A stretch of DNA of 17,313 nucleotides, taken from contig SKSH01000164.1 of NCBI GenBank assembly GCA_007118075.1, positions 1 through 17,313 of the forward strand, given 5' to 3'. The number at the start of each line of letters is the position of its first letter. Position 1 is the first letter of the stretch. The position numbers and the translations under genes were made by a program. The DNA comes from Halobacteriales archaeon. Its GTDB lineage: Archaea; Halobacteriota; Halobacteria; Halobacteriales; SKSH01. A model generated the notes under the pieces. That model had not been told where the DNA came from and ran no database searches. It was given only the letters and a program-made list of their open reading frames with translations. Of this stretch, positions 6,574-12,126 are shown piece by piece.

Positions 6574-7836
6574 ATGGCGTACGACTTTATCGAGGTGCCT
6601 GCAGACGGCGAACCAGTGACGCTCGAAGATGAGGATACCGGTGCCCTCTCAGTACCGGATGAACCGGTCATCCCGTACATCCGTGGAGACGGAACCGGCG
6701 TTGACGTGACCCCAGCGGCGAGGGAGGTACTCTCTGCCGCCGCCGAGGCGACCGGTCGCAAGATCCACTGGATGCGAGTGTATGCCGGTGCAGACGCCGA
6801 AGAGCGATACGGTGAGTTGCTTCCAGACGAGACGATCGAGACGCTTGAGACATACCGCGTCGGTATCAAGGGACCACTTACGACGCCGGTTGGTGCTGGC
6901 TACCGTAGCATCAATGTCGCCCTTCGAAAGACACTCGATCTATACGCGAACGTCCGTCCGACGTTCCACCTCGACGGAATCCCATCACCGATGAAACATC
7001 CAGAGAAGATGGACCTTGTGTGCTTTAGAGAGGCGACCGAGGATGTCTATGCCGGCATCGAGTGGGAAGCGGGGAGTGATGAGGTCGAGGACGTTCGGCG
7101 GTTCCTCGAACAAGAGATGGGTGAGGCCGGCTCGATCCACGATGGACCGGTCGGGATCGGGATCAAACCGATCACCGAATTCGGCACGAAACGACTTGTC
7201 CGTCGAGCGATCGACTATGCCCTTGAGCACGATCGGACGTTCGTCACCCTCGTCCACAAAGGGAACATCATGAAGTTTACCGAGGGAGCCTTCCGCGATT
7301 GGGGGTACGAGGTCGCCGAGGAGGAGTACGGCGACGAGGTCATCACCGAGGATACGCTCTGGGAGGAGCGCGATGGCGAACCACCAGAGGGTGCCGTTGT
7401 CGTCAATGATCGCATCGCCGACGCAATGTTACAGTGGCTCATGCTTCGTCCGGACGACTATGACATCCTCGCGCTTCCCAACCTCAACGGCGACTATCTC
7501 TCTGATGCAGCGGGTGCCCAGATCGGCGGTCTCGGTATCGCTCCTGGTGCCAATACCGGCGACGGTCGCATCCTTGCCGAACCGGTCCATGGCTCCTCAC
7601 CGAAACACGCCGGCAAGGACAAGGTCAACCCCACCGCGATGATCCTCTCCGGGCAGCTCCTGTTCGACTACCTCGGATGGGAGGATGCTGGCGAGCTCAT
7701 CATCGAGGCAATCGAATCGGTGATCGGCGATGGGATCGTCACGTACGACCTCGAGCGACAGATGGAAGGGGCCACGAAAGTCGCGACAAGCGAGTTCGGG
7801 AATACTGTTGCCGACCGTATCCACGAACTGGCCTGA
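6574..7836 (+). CDS. icd: Isocitrate dehydrogenase, NADP-type
   Basis: This 420-residue TCA-cycle enzyme oxidatively decarboxylates isocitrate to 2-oxoglutarate. It aligns by eye with E. coli Icd over its whole length and almost without gaps. The isocitrate site is S112 (RSINVALRKTLDLY), R118, R128, R152 (CFREATEDVYAGIEW), Y159, K229 (LVHKGNIMKFTEGAF) and the metal ligands D283, D307 and D311 (LNGDYLSDAAGAQ). The cofactor region EPVHGSSPKHAGKDKVNP has K344, as in NADP-dependent enzymes, but H345 where E. coli has Tyr. The ATG at 6574 gives MAYDFIEVPADGE; a GTG at 6556 would add six residues. A TTTTA element sits 29-33 bp upstream. It is divergent from the isoaspartyl peptidase gene and 57 bp ahead of the dehydratase. 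Confidence 0.96.
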   Translation: MAYDFIEVPADGEPVTLEDEDTGALSVPDEPVIPYIRGDGTGVDVTPAAREVLSAAAEATGRKIHWMRVYAGADAEERYGELLPDETIETLETYRVGIKGPLTTPVGAGYRSINVALRKTLDLYANVRPTFHLDGIPSPMKHPEKMDLVCFREATEDVYAGIEWEAGSDEVEDVRRFLEQEMGEAGSIHDGPVGIGIKPITEFGTKRLVRRAIDYALEHDRTFVTLVHKGNIMKFTEGAFRDWGYEVAEEEYGDEVITEDTLWEERDGEPPEGAVVVNDRIADAMLQWLMLRPDDYDILALPNLNGDYLSDAAGAQIGGLGIAPGANTGDGRILAEPVHGSSPKHAGKDKVNPTAMILSGQLLFDYLGWEDAGELIIEAIESVIGDGIVTYDLERQMEGATKVATSEFGNTVADRIHELA

Positions 7837-7860
7837 GAGTCTTCCGGTCGAGCACGAGGG

Positions 7861-7866
7861 TTTTAT
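7861..7866 (+). promoter_or_regulatory. Putative TATA box of the dehydratase gene
   Basis: TTTTAT, preceded by GGG, lies 28-33 bp before the ATG at 7894. This matches the spacing seen before icd and implies a separate, probably leaderless transcript even though the icd stop codon is only 57 bp upstream. Confidence 0.5.
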
Positions 7867-7893
7867 CGCTGGTTGACACCTTCTGAGTGGCAT

Positions 7894-8907
7894 ATGGGCA
7901 AGTACGAACCTATCAAGTCACCGGATGCGTCGACCATCTTCCCGTATCACGAGCTGACCCCACCGACGATCGATGACCTCCGACACGCACACTCGGTCGT
8001 ACAGGAACACCTCCCAAGGACACCGCTGGTTCGATCGGAGTGGCTCTCGCACGAACTGGATGCCGAGGTGTACCTCAAACGTGAAGATGTCTCCCCCATC
8101 GGAGCGTTCAAAGTTCGTGGAGGAGTCTACCTCGTCTCCCAACTGGATGATGAATTTCGCGAACCAGGCCTCATTGCGGCGAGCACGGGTAATCACGGCC
8201 AGTCGATCGCGTATGCCGGTCGTGAGTTCGAGGTGCCGGTCGTGATCTGTGTGCCCGATGATGCCAATCCTGGCAAGGTTGCCTCGATGGAGCGACTGGG
8301 GGCCGAGGTGTTGCACCAAGGTGACGACTTCGACGAGGCGAGAGAGCATGCCGAGCACCTCGCCAGCGAGGAGGGATACCGATATGTCCACTCTGCCAAC
8401 GAACCACACCTCATCGCCGGGGTCGGGACAGCGGGTCTCGAGGTGATCGAGGACCGACCGGAGGTCGACGTACTGTTCTCACCTGTTGGCGGTGGCTCGA
8501 GTGCATCTGGGTACTGTCTCTCCGTCGGCGAGCTGACCGATGCCGAGATTATCGGCGTGCAATCGAGTGCCGCTCCAGGCATGCATCAGGCATGGCGGGA
8601 TGGCACCCTCGAGCCGTATCCCACGATGGAGACGTTCGCAGAGGGACTGGCCACACGGGTACCATTCGCACTCACCGTCGATATCCTCCGTGAGTACCTC
8701 GATGACTTCGTCCTCGTCGATGATACTGACCTCAAAAGTGCCCTCAGAGGGATGCTCGAGCATGAGCACATCCTCATCGAGGGTGCCAGTGCGAGTGCGG
8801 TCGCCGGTGCACTGGCCATGACAGACGAACTCACCGGCAAAACCGTCGTGATGCCCACCTCTGGACGGAACCTATCGATAGAAAATCTCAAGTCGTTGTT
8901 CGAATAA
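7894..8907 (+). CDS. PLP-dependent serine/threonine dehydratase-like enzyme (fold type II)
   Basis: This 337-residue enzyme of the threonine dehydratase/tryptophan synthase beta fold probably deaminates threonine or serine to a 2-oxo acid. PLP forms a Schiff base with K73 in SPIGAFKVRGG. The substrate loop is STGNHGQS (98-105), the phosphate cup is SPVGGGSS (196-203), and a cofactor-ring contact is expected near PTSGRN (321-326). It lacks the C-terminal ACT regulatory domain of biosynthetic, isoleucine-inhibited threonine deaminases. It is therefore more like catabolic or short dehydratases, and a racemase-like or other beta-eliminating activity cannot be excluded. The ATG at 7894 follows a TATA-like element at 7861-7866; the upstream in-frame TTG at 7873 is not needed. 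Confidence 0.88.
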   Translation: MGKYEPIKSPDASTIFPYHELTPPTIDDLRHAHSVVQEHLPRTPLVRSEWLSHELDAEVYLKREDVSPIGAFKVRGGVYLVSQLDDEFREPGLIAASTGNHGQSIAYAGREFEVPVVICVPDDANPGKVASMERLGAEVLHQGDDFDEAREHAEHLASEEGYRYVHSANEPHLIAGVGTAGLEVIEDRPEVDVLFSPVGGGSSASGYCLSVGELTDAEIIGVQSSAAPGMHQAWRDGTLEPYPTMETFAEGLATRVPFALTVDILREYLDDFVLVDDTDLKSALRGMLEHEHILIEGASASAVAGALAMTDELTGKTVVMPTSGRNLSIENLKSLFE

Positions 8908-8925
8908 TCAAACCTGACCGGTGAG

Positions 8926-8935
8926 AGTAATACTC
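8926..8935 (+). promoter_or_regulatory. Putative TATA-like element of the zinc-ribbon membrane protein gene
   Basis: AGTAATACTC lies 27-36 bp before the ATG at 8962 in the 54-bp gap behind the dehydratase gene. The match is weaker than those before icd and the dehydratase. Confidence 0.3.
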
Positions 8936-8961
8936 ATTTCCATTGGCCACAGTAGATTCGT

Positions 8962-9273
8962 ATGGTATCGACGGGCACCTGCCAGAAGTGCCGCTCGGAT
9001 ATCCCGATTGAGGCGGTCCGTTGTTCCGAATGCGGCTACGAACCGGGGATGCTGACCGGGATGAAAATCGTCGCCATTGCGCTAACCGCGATCATCACGT
9101 ACCTCGCCGTCTGGGTCCTATTCATGCTCGTGACTGGCCTCTCCATCGACGGTGTCGGACCGGTCGATCTGGCGCTCGGCTTCATAGTCGCCCTTGGGGC
9201 AGCTAACGTAGCAGCCTGGTGGCGCTACCGCCAGGTAACGCATCCAAACTACCCGACCCGGCCAGTCAGCTAA
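8962..9273 (+). CDS. Small zinc-ribbon membrane protein
   Basis: This is a 103-residue protein of unknown role. The N-terminus carries two CxxC pairs, C7xxC10 (CQKC) and C21xxC24 (CSEC), forming a one-zinc ribbon of the kind written as zf-ribbon or rubredoxin-like knuckles. Two membrane segments follow, at about 34-57 and 65-86, ending in a short basic tail (WRYRQVTH). Haloarchaea have many such ribbon-plus-two-TM proteins, but I know no assigned function. The gene stands alone between the dehydratase and the convergent HMG-CoA reductase (48 bp between stops). Nothing ties it functionally to either neighbour. Confidence 0.75.
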   Translation: MVSTGTCQKCRSDIPIEAVRCSECGYEPGMLTGMKIVAIALTAIITYLAVWVLFMLVTGLSIDGVGPVDLALGFIVALGAANVAAWWRYRQVTHPNYPTRPVS

Positions 9274-9321
9274 TAGATCATCGTTGGGCGTCTCACATCC
9301 CCAGAGTCTCCTGTGGTCACC

Positions 9322-10533
9322 TCACCGGCCAAGACGTTCGTGCGCTTCTGCGAGATGTCTCGATCCAAGGGCACCAAGTAACGAGAGCTCACCGGCCAAT
9401 GAGGCCGATGCGACGATCTCTGCCAATGCCTTCGCATTCGTTCCTGGGGGATCTCCACCACCGGCAACCCCCAGCAGGTCGAGTGCTTCAGCTTGTGTAC
9501 CAAGTTTCGTCCCGCCACCAACGGTCCCCAGTTCGAGACTCGCCAGTGTCACCGACACGTAGACACCATTGTCACGCACATCGACGGTCGTGATCGCGTT
9601 CGATCCCTCGACGACCTGGGCCTCATCTTGACCGGTCGCGAGGAACATCGCGGCGACGACGTTCGCCACCTGTGCGTTGAAACCAAGGCTCCCAGCCTTC
9701 GCACTACCGATGAGATTCTTCCGGGTGTTCACCTCCGCGAGTGCCGTTGCTGGGACCCCGAGCACCTCTTCGAGGATATCATCGGACAGGGTCGCCTCGG
9801 CGGTCACCGTGTAGCCACGCCCCTCGACGGCGTTGATCGCCGCTGGTTTCTTGTCGGTGCAGAGGTTGCCGCTCAGGGCGACAAGCTCCGCATCAGTCTC
9901 AGCTTCGATAAGCTGGCAGGCAGCCCGCGTCGCCACGGTCACCATGTTCATCCCCATCGCATCCTTGGTGTCGAAGGCGAAGCGGAGGAAGAAGTTGTCA
10001 CCGACGACGTACGGGTCGATCGCGAGGACCTCGCCGTGGTTGGTCGTCTCTTCTGCGGCCTCGATGACAGTCGCCTCGTGCTCGAGGAGCCAGGCGATCG
10101 TGTCCGTGGCAGCCTCGACGCCGGGCAGTCTGAACACCGGTGCTCGAGTCATCTTGGCATCGGTGATACGCACAGTGACGCCACCACCGGCCTCGAGCAG
10201 CCGACAACCGCGATTGACACTCGCGACGAGCGCTCCCTCGGTCGTGGCAAGCGGAAGATGGTATGATCCGAATGCATGCTCGCCATCGACGGTGAGCGGA
10301 CCAGCGAGCCCGAGGGGAATCTGTACGGCACCGACCATATTCTCGATGTTCGACTGCGCCTGCTCGGCCGAAAGAGTGTACTCGCCGATGGTGTCGAGTG
10401 AGACACCGAGCGTGGCCTCGTAGTGCTCACGGCGGATGGTTGTTGCCGCCTCATGGCCGACGAGCTCGTCGAGTTCATAGGGGCGAAGCGAGCCATCGGC
10501 CAACTGTTGGCGCGCGGTCTCCGGATCGATCAT
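9322..10533 (-). CDS. hmgA: 3-hydroxy-3-methylglutaryl-CoA reductase, class I
   Basis: This 403-residue, soluble (membrane-anchor-free) enzyme reduces HMG-CoA to mevalonate with NADPH, the committed step toward archaeal isoprenoid lipids. The catalytic residues of class I enzymes are visible: E99 in PLATTEGALVASVNRG, K228 in LCTDKKPAAIN, D303 in ATGQDEAQ and H398 in LAEAHERLGR at the C-terminus. The cofactor loop DAMGMNMV (191-198) and LELGTVGGGTKL (334-345) are intact. Length matches archaeal HMG-CoA reductases. The ATG at 10531-10533 is preceded by CCTAACC-type sequence at 10557-10566 (AGGTTAGG on the minus strand) as a plausible TATA/BRE, with an inverted repeat just upstream of it. The gene is the target of statins in haloarchaea, but nothing here indicates resistance. 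Confidence 0.96.
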   Translation of the reverse strand: MIDPETARQQLADGSLRPYELDELVGHEAATTIRREHYEATLGVSLDTIGEYTLSAEQAQSNIENMVGAVQIPLGLAGPLTVDGEHAFGSYHLPLATTEGALVASVNRGCRLLEAGGGVTVRITDAKMTRAPVFRLPGVEAATDTIAWLLEHEATVIEAAEETTNHGEVLAIDPYVVGDNFFLRFAFDTKDAMGMNMVTVATRAACQLIEAETDAELVALSGNLCTDKKPAAINAVEGRGYTVTAEATLSDDILEEVLGVPATALAEVNTRKNLIGSAKAGSLGFNAQVANVVAAMFLATGQDEAQVVEGSNAITTVDVRDNGVYVSVTLASLELGTVGGGTKLGTQAEALDLLGVAGGGDPPGTNAKALAEIVASASLAGELSLLGALGSRHLAEAHERLGR

Positions 10534-10556
10534 GCACTGGGGTTCGTCGCCGGTGG

Positions 10557-10566
10557 CCTAACCTTT
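10557..10566 (-). promoter_or_regulatory. Putative TATA/BRE element of the HMG-CoA reductase gene
   Basis: The minus strand reads AAAGGTTAGG 24-33 bp before the ATG of hmgA. The purine-rich start resembles an archaeal BRE joined to a weak TATA sequence. Confidence 0.4.
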
Positions 10567-10575
10567 CGGGGTTTC

Positions 10576-10606
10576 AATCGAAATCATCCAAGGAGGTGAT
10601 TCGATT
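10576..10606. promoter_or_regulatory. Imperfect inverted repeat upstream of hmgA (operator or terminator candidate)
   Basis: On the plus strand AATCGA, A, ATCA and TCC are mirrored by GGA, GG, TGAT and TCGATT, giving a 31-bp imperfect dyad. It lies 10 bp upstream of the putative hmgA TATA element and 7 bp past the stop of the 63-residue gene. The position fits a regulator site for hmgA or a transcription end for the small gene. There is no following T-run on the minus strand, which makes a terminator less likely. Confidence 0.4.
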
Positions 10607-10612
10607 AGGGTA

Positions 10613-10804
10613 TCAGATCCAGCCGACACCAAGAGCGTATCCCAATACGAACAACGCCATGTACATGATGGTGTTCCAGATCACTGGCATGAAGGAGAAT
10701 CCTACCCGCTCTCCATCGACGTGCAGGCTCAGACTGCCAGACCAGGGGTTTCGGTCGACTTCCACGGTTGAATCGTTCACTTCTGTTGCCAGCACTCGGG
10801 CCAT
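10613..10804 (-). CDS. Small single-TM protein, function unknown
   Basis: This is a 63-residue reading frame with no family that I recognise. The first 38 residues are polar and beta-strand-like (for example VNDSTVEVDRNPW and GSLSLHVDGERVGFSF). Residues 41-61 form one membrane segment (VIWNTIMYMALFVLGYALGV). The composition is protein-like and fits a real gene much better than the opposing plus-strand frame. The ATG at 10802-10804 has an AT-rich TATA-like stretch on the minus strand at 10832-10842, 28-38 bp upstream. The gene lies 79 bp upstream of hmgA on the same strand but probably has a separate promoter. It may be a small haloarchaeal membrane protein; homologue searches would decide. 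Confidence 0.6.
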   Translation of the reverse strand: MARVLATEVNDSTVEVDRNPWSGSLSLHVDGERVGFSFMPVIWNTIMYMALFVLGYALGVGWI

Positions 10805-10810
10805 GATTGC

Positions 10811-10824
10811 TGTGAGTTGTCACA
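10811..10824. promoter_or_regulatory. Short palindrome at the expected transcript start of the 63-residue gene
   Basis: TGTGA-GTTG-TCACA is a perfect 5-bp dyad with a 4-bp centre, between the putative TATA box (10832-10842) and the start codon at 10804. Its position would let a bound repressor block initiation. It is short enough to occur by chance. Confidence 0.25.
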
Positions 10825-10927
10825 CAGGCCTCGTAGCTTTTCGGGTTATGAGCCAAATGATCGAACACAGAGTCATTGGACGACATCCATCGTAGACCAG
10901 TCTCACAACGCTCTTTGAGGGGTAACC

Positions 10928-10931
10928 TTTT
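10928..10931 (+). promoter_or_regulatory. Putative TATA-like element before the broken frame at 10957
   Basis: The T-run in TAACCTTTTCCG lies 26-29 bp before the ATG at 10957. The spacing equals that before confident genes in this window and suggests that a transcript starts near 10957. Confidence 0.35.
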
Positions 10932-10956
10932 CCGCTATTGGGTAGCTTACCCCCAA

Positions 10957-11303
10957 ATGAAACTCATGCAGCATTCGATATTCCGGTACCTCCGATCGCT
11001 TACAGAGGAGGAATTCGATGAACCCAGTGGTACGACCGCCAACGACATCCCCATGCAAGGTAAGTGTTCGAGGGCAGAACCATCAACGACTCAACGAAGA
11101 CCGGACTTACCACGGCAGAGGTACTCAGGAGAGCTGATATCGGGAACATCCCGATTGTCGACTACTCGCTGGAATCGAGGACGTCGTATGAACCATACCA
11201 CGGGCTAGATGTTTCCTCGTGCTCGGGAACGCATTCGCACTGCGTCGTTGCTGGACACGCCAAACTTATCGGACCACAGCACCACGTGTGGATGCGAATC
11301 TGA
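10957..11303 (+). pseudogene. Candidate frameshifted or decayed short gene
   Basis: From the ATG at 10957 the first 36 codons read as plausible protein (MKLMQHSIFRYLRSLTEEEF, then DEPSGTTANDIPMQG). After about 11062 this frame turns Arg/Ser/Thr-rich and ends at 11208. A different frame, opening at GTG 11064 just after a TAA, then reads well (VFEGRTINDSTKTGLTTAE, then VLRRADIGNIPIVDYSLES) and ends at 11301-11303. Reading GGT AAG and stepping back one base to GTG TTC GAG joins them. The last 25 or so residues look less protein-like. I recognise no family. A promoter-like element lies before the ATG. A disabled gene, a sequencing error or, less likely, a real recoding event would all explain it. 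The rest of 10805-11320 shows nothing else that I can name. Confidence 0.35.
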
Positions 11304-11320
11304 ATCGCGCTGATCGATCC

Positions 11321-11884
11321 ATGCCAACTATCAACCTCCCCCGGACAGCCATCGCAGGGACAGTCAGTGGTATCGGTGCTTTCCTGGCCGGTTATGCCCT
11401 CACCTACCTCTGGCTTGGCAGGGAAATCGAGTCGACACTCGAGCCGATCGAGATCGTCCTCGCCCTCTTTCAGGCAGAACCGATCGGCACCTGGCGTGCG
11501 GTTGGCTGGTTCTACTATGGGGCTCACTTCGTCGACCTCAGGGTCACCGCCCGGTTGGGGTTCATCGAGGCGACGACGACCATCGACCTCATCACCCAGG
11601 GCGATGGGAACCTTCAACTCCTGTATCTACTACCACTGCTCCTCCTATTGATCGGTGGATTCCTGATTAGCGTCCATGCTGATGCGGCGTCCCCACGGGA
11701 GGGACTTCTGGCCGGTGGCAGCGTCATCCTTGGGTACGGTCCAGTGATCGTGATCGGATGGTACCTCGTCAACCACAACGGGATCAGTCCTGACCTGCTG
11801 CCCACCATCTTCATCGCTGGTGTGGTCTATCCGGTCATATTGGGGTCGATCGGTGGCATCCTCGCGACGAGGCTACCAGGGTAA
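11321..11884 (+). CDS. Unrecognised multi-pass membrane protein
   Basis: This 187-residue hydrophobic protein has a likely first membrane segment at 10-32. A soluble or re-entrant part at 35-95 contains the aromatic stretch AVGWFYYGAHFV. Three further segments follow at about 98-118, 127-149 and 160-183. It resembles uncharacterised haloarchaeal membrane proteins of similar length that share a GWxFYxAHF-like stretch, but I cannot name the family with confidence. The ATG at 11321 (MPTINLPRTAIAGTV) is chosen because the 34 codons upstream in the same frame are Arg-rich and not protein-like. The gene is isolated: the frame-broken candidate ends 17 bp before it, and a hairpin lies 7 bp after its stop. 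No promoter is obvious; an AT-rich stretch at 11259-11267 is about 55 bp upstream. Confidence 0.75.
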   Translation: MPTINLPRTAIAGTVSGIGAFLAGYALTYLWLGREIESTLEPIEIVLALFQAEPIGTWRAVGWFYYGAHFVDLRVTARLGFIEATTTIDLITQGDGNLQLLYLLPLLLLLIGGFLISVHADAASPREGLLAGGSVILGYGPVIVIGWYLVNHNGISPDLLPTIFIAGVVYPVILGSIGGILATRLPG

Positions 11885-11891
11885 TGGTCTG

Positions 11892-11932
11892 TTTCGAACA
11901 ACCGAATCAAGCGGAACCGGTTGGATTCGAAA
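11892..11932 (+). terminator. Long inverted repeat after the membrane protein gene, candidate terminator
   Basis: The arms are TTTCGAACAACC (11892-11903) and GGTTGGATTCGAAA (11919-11932), pairing 12 bp with one 2-nt bulge around a 15-base loop. The hairpin begins 7 bp after the stop codon at 11884, and a TTTT run follows at 11941-11944. This suits transcript termination, or protection of the 3' end. An operator role for the ABC operon 195 bp downstream is possible but distant. Confidence 0.45.
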
Positions 11933-12090
11933 TAGCGTAGTTTTGATCTGAGTGGAATAGTTCGAGTCAGTTCGGGACCTGAAGGACCGTGTTATCGTCT
12001 CACACGAAAGACGCCATGAGAAGGGCATATCGATACATCTGTGACGATAATTTCCGTACAAATTCCTCTATTTGGTTCCATTCCGATAAC

Positions 12091-12095
12091 TTTAT
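12091..12095 (+). promoter_or_regulatory. Putative TATA box of the peptide ABC transporter operon
   Basis: TTTAT within ATAACTTTATGATG lies 32-36 bp before the ATG at 12127. The surrounding 12050-12100 stretch is the most AT-rich part of the 242-bp intergenic region. The remaining bases from 11945 to 12085 show only a small hairpin (CGTCT at 11996-12000 with AGACG at 12009-12013). Confidence 0.45.
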
Positions 12096-12126
12096 GATGA
12101 CGTTTCGGCATCTGCTATGTGTTGGC

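Noticed and set aside
9493..10266. Plus-strand open frame (257 codons) opposite hmgA
   Set aside because: It is an antisense shadow of an intact HMG-CoA reductase, rich in Arg, His and Asp with no domain pattern.
10590..10600. Perfect Shine-Dalgarno-like AAGGAGGTGAT on the plus strand
   Set aside because: No start codon opens a credible frame just downstream, and both neighbouring genes are on the other strand. It forms part of the inverted repeat before hmgA.
11056..11065. CAAGGTAAGT resembling a eukaryotic 5' splice site at the apparent frame switch
   Set aside because: Archaea lack spliceosomal introns and no bulge-helix-bulge structure was seen; it is a chance match.
11059..11067. Possible programmed minus-one frameshift at GGT AAG TGT
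   Set aside because: It is not a slippery heptamer and no clear stimulatory structure follows, so a lesion or sequence error is more likely.
11989..12126. N-terminal extension of the binding protein to 11989
   Set aside because: The extra residues are not conserved-looking and lie upstream of the TATA-like element. The Tat signal requires a start near the RRR motif.
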